From the NCBI RefSeq assembly GCF_020386635.1, contig NZ_CP081942.1, forward strand, positions 2,976,001 to 3,040,000: DNA of 64,000 bases. The letters are read 5' to 3'. Below the pieces are notes generated by a model, which saw only the letters and a program-made list of their open reading frames with translations, did not search any database and was not told the origin of the DNA. Source of the DNA: Pseudomonas sp. MM211. Its GTDB lineage: Bacteria > Pseudomonadota > Gammaproteobacteria > Pseudomonadales > Pseudomonadaceae. Positions 17,999 through 25,792 of this stretch are shown here, piece after piece; the first letter of the stretch is position 1, and each line of letters opens with the position of its first letter. A program made the translations under genes and the position numbers.

Positions 17999-19391
17999 TC
18001 AATAAATGTCGCGCGAGAACAGGGTGAAAGGCGTCTTCACCAGAATCTTGATGTCCAGCCACAACGACCAGTTGTTGATGTAGGCCAGATCCTGTTCCAC
18101 GCGTTGCTGCATTTTTTCCAGGGTTTCGGTTTCACCGCGATGGCCGGTTACCTGAGCCAGACCGGTGATACCCGGCTTGAGGCGGTGGCGGGCCATGTAG
18201 GCGAGAATCTTGTCGCTGTAGTAGTTGTTGTGGGCCACGGCGTGAGGGCGTGGGCCGACCAGGGACATTTCGCCGCGCAGCACATTGAGCAGCTGCGGCA
18301 ATTCGTCGATCGAGGTGCGGCGCAGGAAGCGTCCGACCGGGGTGATGCGCGGATCTTCACGGGTCGCCTGCTTGACCTTCTTGTCGTCATGCATGCGCAT
18401 GGAGCGGAATTTCCACACCAGAATCACGCCACCGTTCCAGCCATGACGCGGTTGCAGGAAGAACACCGGGCCAGGGGAGGACAGCTTCACGGCGATGGCG
18501 GCGGTGATGAACACCGGGCTCAGGGCCACCAGCGCGAGGAAGGCCAGGGTGCGATCCATCAGCTCCTTGCTGAACACGGCAGCAGGGTGTGAACTGATCG
18601 GGCTTTCGTTGAGGTAGATCGCCGGCAACTGTTCGATCTGCGAGATCGACTGGTTGAGCAGCGGCATGCTGCCGAAGTCCGGTACCCAGACCACGTCGAC
18701 GCTCATATCGAGCAGGTCGATGTAGAGCTTCTCGATGTGCGAGATTTCGTCCAGAGTCAGGGCGATGTATACACGGCGTACACCATGTTGCTCGGTCACT
18801 TCACGCAGCTGGTGCAGGGCGCCGAGAATCGGGAAGCGACCATCCTGAGTATGCGCATCTTCGTTTGAAGCGAGCATGCCGATCAGCGGAACGCGGTTGG
18901 AGGCAGCCAGGCGCTCGGCCAGTTCGTGGGCTTTCTCGCCCGAACCAATGATCAGCGAGACGCGATCGTTGCGCAGCTTTTCCGAATGAAGCCTGGCGAA
19001 ATAGCGCAGCGGAATGAAGGCGATCGCCTGGGCAAGGAAGCCGAGCAGCGCCCACTCACGCATGATCTCGAAGGAGAATCGATCCAGACTCTGGCTGAAG
19101 TAGGCCACGAACAGCAGGCCGGCGAGAAGGGTGAGCCACCCAGCCAGCAAGTGCGCCAGACCGGTCAGGTAGTTGAAGCGCTTGTGGTATACGCGCAGCA
19201 GGCCATAGGCCGGCACGGAGCCCAGTACCGTGAGTACGATCAGCAGACGGTACTCGGTCGGCACGTCGCCATAACGCTGGATGACCAGATAGCAGAGCAG
19301 CATGCTGACCAGAGTAATGGCACAGGCACCATTGACCCCAGAACGTCAGCCCCCTGCGGTTCTCGGCAGGATTGATCCGTTTGGAAATCAT
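17999..19391 (-). pseudogene. wcaJ: Undecaprenyl-phosphate glucose phosphotransferase (WcaJ type), frameshifted near N-terminus
   Basis: The initiating enzyme transfers hexose-1-phosphate to undecaprenyl phosphate at the inner membrane. The open frame from ATG 19303 (434 residues) holds the CoA-binding-3-like domain and the full catalytic C-terminus ([26 protein letters not shown]). The true start is probably ATG 19391, with GAGGA upstream; that frame reads MISKRINPAENRRGLTFW and then breaks. One extra C in the run 19336-19339 explains the shift. Removing it joins FWVNGACAITLV to the first membrane helix and gives about 463 residues, equal to WcaJ of E. coli. A homopolymer sequencing error is likely, but a real mutation would lose or weaken the first helix. 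Confidence 0.85.
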
Positions 19392-19625
19392 GTGCGGCGA
19401 TCCTCGTGCAAATCTTCGATGAAGTGGGATGCCTCCGGAAAACACACGAGAGGCGACCTGTCCTTTTGCGATACGTATGACGAAGCGGCGAGCGAACCCG
19501 GGGCTTGCGCCAGTTGGTTGCTGCAGTGCGTCCTGGTGCTGAGTTCTCGACGCATGGTTTTCCAACCTCCAACAAATACGAATCCAGCGGCCTGAACCAA
19601 CAGGCACGCGTTATCAGGCAGTCAA

Positions 19626-20351
19626 CTAAGCGAAATGCTGGTGTGCGATGCGCCAGGGCGTGTCGATGACCAGACGTTCGGCCTCTCTCTCGCCCAGGAT
19701 CCGGGCGGCTTGCAGGAGACCTTCTTGTAATTGGGGGGGGCGGTGATCAAGGTTGTGAGCATCAGTCGCCATAATGCTGACCACGCGATGTCTCAGCAGT
19801 TCGTGAGCCAGGTGCATTGCGCGTTCACCAAAGCGACCAGCGGCAGATGCGGCGGTCACTTGCAGCAGACAACCTTGCTCGATAAAAGGCTTGAGCTTGC
19901 TCGGCGTGTGCATCAGCACCTTGTTGCGTTCCGGGTGCGCGATGATCGGTACCACGCCGTTTTCCAACAGCCACTGGGTCAGCCGCTCGGCACCGAAGGG
20001 CATTTCCCCGTGGGGAAACTCCAGCAGCAGCGCCTTCTTGCCTTCCCACTGGCCGAGGAACGGAATGCTGCCGTCCATCACGCGGGTCATCAGCTCGCCA
20101 GAGAAACGAACCTCTGCGGCCGCGCCGACCTTGAGGTCGATACCCGCTTCCTGCAGCGCCTCGTTGAAGCTGTTGCAGGCTGCGCGAATGCTGTCACTGT
20201 CGTTGTCGTAGCGGCCGGCATGGATATGCGGCGTGCAAACGATATGGCTGATGCCGTTGGCTACGGCCATGCGGGCCATTTCCAGCGCGGTTGGCAGGTC
20301 TGCCGGGCCGTCGTCGATGCCCGGCAGCAAGTGGTTATGCAGATCGATCAT
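19626..20351 (-). CDS. CpsB/YwqE-type PHP-domain protein-tyrosine phosphatase
   Basis: A 241-residue metal-dependent PHP-family phosphatase with IDLHNHLLPGIDDGP at the N-terminus, CTPHIHAG, AHPERN and a late TDAHN, the usual metal ligands. CpsB/Wzd/YwqE proteins dephosphorylate the tyrosine cluster of capsule BY-kinases. It lies 42 bp downstream of the Wzc homologue, its likely substrate. In most Gram-negative Wzc systems the partner is the low-molecular-weight phosphatase Wzb; none is seen here. Confidence 0.9.
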   Translation of the reverse strand: MIDLHNHLLPGIDDGPADLPTALEMARMAVANGISHIVCTPHIHAGRYDNDSDSIRAACNSFNEALQEAGIDLKVGAAAEVRFSGELMTRVMDGSIPFLGQWEGKKALLLEFPHGEMPFGAERLTQWLLENGVVPIIAHPERNKVLMHTPSKLKPFIEQGCLLQVTAASAAGRFGERAMHLAHELLRHRVVSIMATDAHNLDHRPPQLQEGLLQAARILGEREAERLVIDTPWRIAHQHFA

Positions 20352-20393
20352 CAGATACCTCCTGCTGTCATGCGCTGGTTGGTCATGGCTGCA

Positions 20394-22625
20394 TCAAGCC
20401 TTGCGGTCGCTGTAGCCGTAGTGGTCGTAGTAGCCGCTGTACTCGCCGGAGCGGGCAGCCTTTTCCACGTCGACCTGGTTAAGCACCACGCCCATCAGCG
20501 ATGCACCGCTCTGCAGCAGGTGGCCTACGCCGCGTTGTGCCAGTGGAATCGAGGTGGCCTCGGACTTGATCACATAGATGACCGAGTCGGCGAAGGTCGA
20601 CAGCAGCGAGGCATCACTCACAGCCTGGCTAGGCGGCGAATCGATGATGATGTGGTCGTAGCGTTCCTTGATCATCTCCAGGAACTTGGCAAAACGTGGC
20701 GATGCCAGCAGCTCCAGCGGGTTTGGCGGTACCGCACCGGCCGGCAGCATGTCCAGGTTGTTGCCCATGTTGTGGATGCAATCTTCGACCTTGGCGCTGC
20801 CACTGATCAGGTTGGCCAGGCCAGGGGTGCCGACCGGGAAGTCGAAACTCTTGGCGAGGGTCGGGCGACGCAGGTCGGCATCGATCAGCAGTACGCGTTG
20901 CAGCTGGCTGAGGGCGAATGCCATGTTGGCCACCAGGGTGCTCTTGCCTTCGCCGGGTGAGGAGGAGGTGACCACCAATACCTTCTTCGCGTGATTGGTA
21001 TCGGCCAGCATCAGGCTGGTACGAATGGTACGAATCGACTCGCAGAAGCGCGCATCTTCACCATGCTCGAAGAGGTGCGCAGCGGTGTATTTGGTGTTGT
21101 TGGAAATCAGCGGCACGATGCCGAGAACCGGCAGGTTCAGCTTGTTTTCGACGTCGTCGGCGCTCTTGAAGGTGTTGTTGAGGATGTCGCGGATCACCGC
21201 CAGGGCGATACCGAATATCAGTGCCAGACCGGCAGCCAGGACGATCAGCAGCTTCTTGTTCGGCGCACTGGCCTGAACCGGAGCGATGGCTTGATCGATG
21301 ATTCGCGCATTGCTCGAGTTGACGTCCTGAGTGGCTGCGGTTTCGCGCAGGCGGGTCATGAACGTCTCGTAGAGCGAACGGTTGCTTTCCACGTCGCGGG
21401 TCAGCTCACGGATCTTGAATTCCTTGCGCGAAATATCCTGAATCTGCTCCTTGTTCTTGTTGAACGAGGCATTCAGGGAGTTCTCGTTGGCAACTGCCAG
21501 CTGGTAGTTGCGCTCAATGCTCGCGACCACCTGCTCGACCTGAGCACGCAGGCTCGCTGACGCAGCGCTGAGATCCGACTTGGCAGCGGCCATGGCCGGG
21601 TGGCGCTCACCGTAACGGCGCGACAGCTCTTCGACCTTGGCACGTGTGCGCGCTTCTTCAGCCTTGAATTGCTGGATCAACGGGTTGCCCAGTACGGCAG
21701 GCACGCTGGACAGGCGACGCCAGTCGGTAGAACCCATGGATTCGACCTGACGGTACTGGCTTTCCGCTTCGGCACGCTGACGGCGGGCATCGATCATGCG
21801 ATCACCCGTCAGCGACAGCTCGTTGTTGCTGATGGTTGCCACACCGTTCACATCCACCAGGCCTTCGGCTTCGCGGTAGCTCTGCAGGCGATTCTCGGCT
21901 TCCTGCAAGGAGCTGCGCAGTTCGGTCAGGCGCGTGTTCATCCAGGTGGTGGCCGACAGCGACATTTCCATCTGTGCTTCAAGCTGGCTGTCGATGTAGT
22001 TGCTGGCCAGCGAGTTGGAGATAGCAGCGGCGGTCAGTCGATCGGGCAGCTCGACGGAGATACTGACCAACTGGCTTTTGCCTTCGACCCAGATGCTGGT
22101 GCGATCCATCAGGATTTTTGTGGCGATATCCAGCAGCTCTGCCTCGGTCAGCGGCTTGGCCGGCTCGGGCGCATCGACCAGCCCGGTGACCGACAGCATG
22201 CCTTGCACGCTACTGACGAACCCGCCGACGTTGATCAGCGGCTTGGGCTGCTGGCGCGGGTCGAAATCTGGGTGCTCGGTGAGGTTGAGTTCGCGAACCA
22301 CCTTCTCTGCGACGCCACGGCTCTTGATCAGGCCGAGTTGGGTCTGCAGGTATTCGTTTACCGCGCCGGTGGTGTCATAGACCTGCTGGAAGGACACCAG
22401 CTGGGTGCCTTTGGTCTCGATCATCACCGTCGAAACAGCTCTGTAAACGGGTGTCATGCGGGACACGGCGAAGGCAGTGACCAGCGTGATCACTACCACG
22501 AACAGGGCGATGGCCCACTTGCGCATCCAGATGGCGTTCCAGATACGCCGCAGGTCGATGTAATCGCTATCTGCTTCCGACGGCGATGGCTGCCACTGTC
22601 GGATCGTTCGTGCAGGACTGTTCAT
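20394..22625 (-). CDS. wzc: Wzc-type polysaccharide co-polymerase and BY-kinase
   Basis: A 743-residue inner-membrane protein controlling chain length and export. A Wzz domain follows the first membrane helix (about 37-54). A long coiled-coil periplasmic part runs to about residue 450, with the second helix at 459-477. The cytoplasmic kinase has Walker A SSPGEGKST (555-563), Walker A' LLIDADLRRPT (579-589) and Walker B IIIDSPP (659-665). A C-terminal tyrosine cluster (Tyr729, 732, 733, 736, 738) is the autophosphorylation site. Partners are the export protein just upstream in the operon and the PHP phosphatase just downstream. Confidence 0.95.
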   Translation of the reverse strand: MNSPARTIRQWQPSPSEADSDYIDLRRIWNAIWMRKWAIALFVVVITLVTAFAVSRMTPVYRAVSTVMIETKGTQLVSFQQVYDTTGAVNEYLQTQLGLIKSRGVAEKVVRELNLTEHPDFDPRQQPKPLINVGGFVSSVQGMLSVTGLVDAPEPAKPLTEAELLDIATKILMDRTSIWVEGKSQLVSISVELPDRLTAAAISNSLASNYIDSQLEAQMEMSLSATTWMNTRLTELRSSLQEAENRLQSYREAEGLVDVNGVATISNNELSLTGDRMIDARRQRAEAESQYRQVESMGSTDWRRLSSVPAVLGNPLIQQFKAEEARTRAKVEELSRRYGERHPAMAAAKSDLSAASASLRAQVEQVVASIERNYQLAVANENSLNASFNKNKEQIQDISRKEFKIRELTRDVESNRSLYETFMTRLRETAATQDVNSSNARIIDQAIAPVQASAPNKKLLIVLAAGLALIFGIALAVIRDILNNTFKSADDVENKLNLPVLGIVPLISNNTKYTAAHLFEHGEDARFCESIRTIRTSLMLADTNHAKKVLVVTSSSPGEGKSTLVANMAFALSQLQRVLLIDADLRRPTLAKSFDFPVGTPGLANLISGSAKVEDCIHNMGNNLDMLPAGAVPPNPLELLASPRFAKFLEMIKERYDHIIIDSPPSQAVSDASLLSTFADSVIYVIKSEATSIPLAQRGVGHLLQSGASLMGVVLNQVDVEKAARSGEYSGYYDHYGYSDRKA

Positions 22626-22627
22626 AT

Positions 22628-23167
22628 TCAGAAGAACCCTTGATCGATGGTGATGGTGTCACCCGGCTTGACCAGGGTGTCGAGCGAGGCCTTTTCCGAA
22701 GCACGGGCTTCGCCTGTACCACGCGCGATGGTGATGCGTTTGGTGGAGGCGCGTTCGGTCAGGCCGCCGGCCAGCGCGATGGCGCGATCCAGGGTCAGGC
22801 CAGGCTGATAGGGGTAGCCGCCGGGCGCTTTCACTTCACCGCTGATATAGAACTCGCGGTAGGTGGTCACGCTGACGGAGACGCGGGGGTCGACCAGATA
22901 ACCATCGGCCTTCAATCTGTCGGTGATGATGCGTTCGATGTCGCCAGCAGTTTTGTCGCTGGCTTCGATTGACCCCAGGAACGGGTAGGAGAAGGTGCCT
23001 GCGTCGTTGAGGCGGATTTCCTCAAACGACAGATCGGGCTCGCCAAAGACACTGATCTTGAGCACATCGCCGGAACTCAGCCGATACTGTGGATTGGCCT
23101 GGGCAGTTGCTGCGAATGCGAGCATCAGCAGCAGCGAAAAGGCTTTGAACAGACGGTGGACTGACAT
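22628..23167 (-). CDS. Short polysaccharide export protein (Wza/GumB-like)
   Basis: A 179-residue secreted protein. It has a cleavable signal peptide (cleavage near AQA, about residue 24) with no lipobox cysteine, then a polysaccharide-export (poly_export) domain beginning YRLSSGDVLKISVFGEP and one SLBB domain. At 179 residues it is about half the size of E. coli Wza and lacks the C-terminal helix that forms the outer-membrane pore. It therefore probably makes only the periplasmic ring, with the EpsL-like barrel encoded just upstream as a candidate outer-membrane exit. Its stop lies 2 bp before the wzc start. Confidence 0.88.
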   Translation of the reverse strand: MSVHRLFKAFSLLLMLAFAATAQANPQYRLSSGDVLKISVFGEPDLSFEEIRLNDAGTFSYPFLGSIEASDKTAGDIERIITDRLKADGYLVDPRVSVSVTTYREFYISGEVKAPGGYPYQPGLTLDRAIALAGGLTERASTKRITIARGTGEARASEKASLDTLVKPGDTITIDQGFF

Positions 23168-23297
23168 CCGCTTACTCCTTGTGGTTGATTCGTCTGTGGC
23201 GCAGAAAAAGGGGCGCCACCGCTCGCTGCAAAGGCGAACGGATAAAGGTTGATAGGGGTGGTGACGTTGGTCGTCACCCTGCTGAGTGGCCCCGGTG

Positions 23298-24458
23298 CTA
23301 GAGGCTCAAGCTCAACGACAGCTGATAGATGTTCCGGTCATAGGTTTTTTCCCTCACGCTCGAATCGTTTTCGGTGTGACGGTAACCCAGTGATACATCG
23401 ACCCAGCGATCCGGGGAGTAGGTGACTCCCAGGCCGTAACTGGTGCGCTCGTCCTGGCGCTCGATCGCCTTGTAGTCGCGATCGGAGAAGCGATAGTCAA
23501 GATCCGTACGGATGAAGGCCGACCATTCATGTTCCCAGCTCAGGCGGGTGGTGGTGTCCTGAACCGTGCTCGCACCGTCGTCGCCTTCATCGAAAGCGCG
23601 GCGGGTGTTGAGTTTGACGACGGAGTAGGTTCGCGGTTCCCAGGCCACACCAACTTCCCACATTGGGCTGGTGTAATCCTCACGCGTATCGCTGTCGAAG
23701 TTCTTGCGTTCGGCACCGAGGCGCAGGGTGCCGGAGGTCTTGGCGGTCGCTTCCCAGGTAGCGCCGAACAGTGCGGCGTCATTGGTGCTGTCGCGGTTGC
23801 TGCCGCTACGAATGTAGTCGTGATCGGTGTGGCGCAGCTCGACCAGCGATCGCGTGCTGCCACCGAGACGGTGGTACCACACGGTGTTGAACATGGTGCT
23901 GTCGCGCTCTTCGTCAGCGTTGAGTTCACCGCTGTTTCGGTAGCGAATGCCTTCGCGATTGACGCCGAATTCCAGCTGGTTCAAACCGCTCAGCGTGCCG
24001 TAGCTGTAAGTGGCGCCCGCTACGCTGCGGTCGTACTTATCGTTTTCATTGTCATCGGGATCCGCCAGATCGATGGTTTCCTCGATGCGGTGATACCCAA
24101 GGTTCCAACGCAGACGATTGCGCGAGTTGAATTCGAGAACGCTGCGAAAGCGCAGATGATGATCGGTATGACTGGCCCGATCATCAGAGTGGTAGGTCTG
24201 GTCGTCGAATTCGTACTCGAGTTGGTAACCGCTGTTGCGCGTCTCCGCGCTGAGCAGAAACTTCGGGTTGATGCTGGTGATCCAGGAAGAGCCGGCGCCA
24301 TCACGCAGGCCACGGTAGTTATCGTCGTAGCTCTCGGTAACGTCGAGGGTAGGCGTGAACTCGAAACCAGCCAGGTCGATGCTTGCCGGGTCGGTTGCCC
24401 AGCTGGCCGTAGACAGCGTACCTGCTAGCGAAGCCGTCAATATCTTGGTGAGTTTCAT
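23298..24458 (-). CDS. EpsL-like outer-membrane beta-barrel protein, first gene of eps operon
   Basis: A 386-residue protein with a signal peptide (ending near SWA) and a body of alternating amphipathic strands rich in Arg/Asp/Tyr, ending in the aromatic-Leu pattern IYQLSLSLSL of a barrel. It resembles the EpsL family of exopolysaccharide operons (predicted outer-membrane exit channel). ATG 24458 has AAGGGA upstream and is preferred to the frame's earlier ATG at 24512. It is the promoter-proximal gene, about 270 nt downstream of the ops element, and a 130-bp gap follows before the export protein gene. Confidence 0.82.
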   Translation of the reverse strand: MKLTKILTASLAGTLSTASWATDPASIDLAGFEFTPTLDVTESYDDNYRGLRDGAGSSWITSINPKFLLSAETRNSGYQLEYEFDDQTYHSDDRASHTDHHLRFRSVLEFNSRNRLRWNLGYHRIEETIDLADPDDNENDKYDRSVAGATYSYGTLSGLNQLEFGVNREGIRYRNSGELNADEERDSTMFNTVWYHRLGGSTRSLVELRHTDHDYIRSGSNRDSTNDAALFGATWEATAKTSGTLRLGAERKNFDSDTREDYTSPMWEVGVAWEPRTYSVVKLNTRRAFDEGDDGASTVQDTTTRLSWEHEWSAFIRTDLDYRFSDRDYKAIERQDERTSYGLGVTYSPDRWVDVSLGYRHTENDSSVREKTYDRNIYQLSLSLSL

Positions 24459-24605
24459 CGTGCCAAATCCCTTCCCGGGGTCGATCGCTTGAGTGGAGTG
24501 GCCGGATGTCAACGCTGTGGGACAGGAATCCGACAGCCATTGTTTAAGCGTCTATCGCGTTGACTTGCGGCCATTTTTCATGAGTCATTGGTTGTCGGCT
24601 CAAGG

Positions 24606-24670
24606 AAGAAGTTCCCCGTTGGTCGTGAAACTCGTCACAGGGTGCTCGATAAAAAAATAGGGAACTTCTT
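24606..24670. repeat. 11-bp perfect inverted repeat in the eps leader
   Basis: AAGAAGTTCCC (24606-24616) and GGGAACTTCTT (24660-24670) are exact reverse complements separated by 43 bp. The interval contains a T7 run on the minus strand. In the eps transcript the arms could pair to form a long stem downstream of ops, perhaps an attenuator relieved by RfaH. Alternatively they are two operator half-sites. Function is inferred only from position and symmetry. Confidence 0.5.
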
Positions 24671-24730
24671 GTGCGCCTTAATGGTTCACTCTCGCCGCCA
24701 GCGCTGCAATCAGGGGCGGTCGCTCAATTC

Positions 24731-24750
24731 TGGATAAATACGCTACCGCC
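24731..24750 (-). promoter_or_regulatory. ops element (RfaH recruitment site)
   Basis: On the minus strand the sequence is GGCGGTAGCGTATTTATCCA. The first eleven bases match the E. coli ops consensus GGCGGTAGCGT exactly, and T-rich sequence follows. It lies in the leader between the rfaH homologue and the long eps operon, in the correct orientation. Known ops elements pause RNA polymerase and recruit RfaH, which then suppresses termination over long polysaccharide operons. Confidence 0.85.
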
Positions 24751-24841
24751 CCAAGGCCATCATTCTTCAGGGCATTGACGCTGTATTGGGTGGAGCCAGT
24801 GTTATGGCTCAAAGTCCAGTCTGGATGTTATGGGGAATGCG

Positions 24842-24883
24842 TTACAGGCATGTTAAGAGGTTGAGCAATATTCATGCCTGTAA
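24842..24883. repeat. 11-bp perfect inverted repeat at the 3' end of rfaH
   Basis: TTACAGGCATG (24842-24852) and CATGCCTGTAA (24873-24883) are exact reverse complements spaced by 20 bp. The right arm contains the last codons and stop of rfaH. No T-run follows on the minus strand, so it is not a classical intrinsic terminator. It may be a 3'-end stabilising or attenuating hairpin, or an operator for the eps promoter. Confidence 0.55.
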
Positions 24884-25384
24884 GATAGAGAGTTGAGAAA
24901 GTGGGACGTTGATCCGCCTTTCCCGATTAAGTAAGCGAAGCAGCAGCATCACTCGCTGTTCGCCGTCCATGGCCAGAAATATTGCATCCATATCAGCCAG
25001 CGGGCCGCTGCTTATATGCACTCTGTCTCCAGCGGTCAGCGCTTTTTCCTGCACTCTCTGCAAACTGCGCGCTTTCAATTTCTCGATAATGGCATCGTCT
25101 ATTCGGCAGGGTGTTCCGCAAAAAGCAACGACCCTGCTGACTCCGCGTGTCGAGCGCAATTTTGCCCAGTTACCTTGTTTCTCCATGTGCAGGAAAAGGT
25201 ATCCGGGAAATAGTGGTTGAGTGATTTGTACAAGCTTGCCAGCCTTGATCACTTGCGTCCTTGTGTGCGGGCAAAAGCACTCGAAGCCCTGTCTGTTCAA
25301 GTGCTCCCAGGCCTTGTCGTCGTGTCGGGGTTTGCACTGGATCAGGTACCAGGCGACGTCCGAAATCTTCACGTCGATGCTCAT
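24872..25384 (-). CDS. rfaH: Transcription antitermination factor RfaH
   Basis: A 170-residue NusG paralogue. The N-terminal domain starts WYLIQCKPRHDDKAWEHL with the RfaH-like QGFECFCP and PLFPGYLF motifs. The C-terminal KOW-type domain begins near AGDRVHI, in the position of the part that refolds in E. coli RfaH. ATG 25384 has AGAGG upstream; an in-frame ATG at 25402 is weaker. It lies immediately upstream of an ops-bearing eps operon on the same strand, so a dedicated local antiterminator (compare LoaP, TaA, UpxY) is likely. Whether it also serves LPS operons elsewhere is unknown. Confidence 0.93.
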   Translation of the reverse strand: MSIDVKISDVAWYLIQCKPRHDDKAWEHLNRQGFECFCPHTRTQVIKAGKLVQITQPLFPGYLFLHMEKQGNWAKLRSTRGVSRVVAFCGTPCRIDDAIIEKLKARSLQRVQEKALTAGDRVHISSGPLADMDAIFLAMDGEQRVMLLLRLLNRERRINVPLSQLSILQA

Positions 25385-25792
25385 AAGGCCTCTGCTTTCC
25401 ATGCTTGCGAAGTGCCATCAACTGCTGTTCTAGCAGTTATCGATAGTAGGCCCTCATTAATTTATTTGGTGCATTTCGGCGACGAGTGGCGAGTTATTTA
25501 TCGCGCCGATAAATCCGACAAGTGGCTACGAAAATTGTGCTGTCATTTTGGTTTTTATTTGCCGGAAAGGTACATATTAGTTGCGTGTTGCTCGTATCAA
25601 GAAAAGTTCCCCAGGAAGTTGTAATCGTTTTTATGGCGCCTGTTTTTTGATGATTTTGCCTGCCTGTTACGCGCTGTCGGATCCTCTGAATCGAGCTGCT
25701 GATGACGCATCTGCATAACGGATCAGCTGAAGAAAAAAAGATTGGAGCCATGGTGGCAAATAGATATCAACTCTGATTAAGGATGATGAATC
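25385..25792. promoter_or_regulatory. AT-rich divergent promoter region between rfaH and GT2 gene
   Basis: This 408-bp region is markedly AT-richer than its surroundings. It holds two symmetric sites: AACTGCT/AGCAGTT (25420-25426, 25432-25438) just upstream of rfaH, and the palindrome ATTTATCG-CGC-CGATAAAT (25496-25514). A possible sigma70 promoter for the rightward gene is TTGGTT, 17 bp, TACATA at about 25553-25581. No gene is seen within it. Confidence 0.5.

Larger units (their letters stand above)
24459..24871 (-). promoter_or_regulatory. 413-bp leader of the eps operon
   Basis: This non-coding region between rfaH and the first eps gene holds the ops element (24731-24750) and, downstream of it on the minus strand, a widely spaced perfect inverted repeat (24606-24616 with 24660-24670). 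I found no convincing -35/-10 pair, so it is open whether eps is transcribed from its own promoter in 24751-24871 or by read-through from rfaH. A long untranslated leader fits ops/RfaH control. Confidence 0.65.

Noticed and set aside
23260..23278. Hairpin in the 130-bp gap before the export protein gene as a terminator
   Set aside because: A 7-bp stem (GGTGACG/CGTCACC) exists, but no T-run follows on the minus strand; the operon must read through here.
24606..24670. AlgU (sigma22) promoter in the eps leader
   Set aside because: GAACTT occurs on both strands within the inverted repeat, but no TCTGA-like -10 lies 16-17 bp downstream in either direction.
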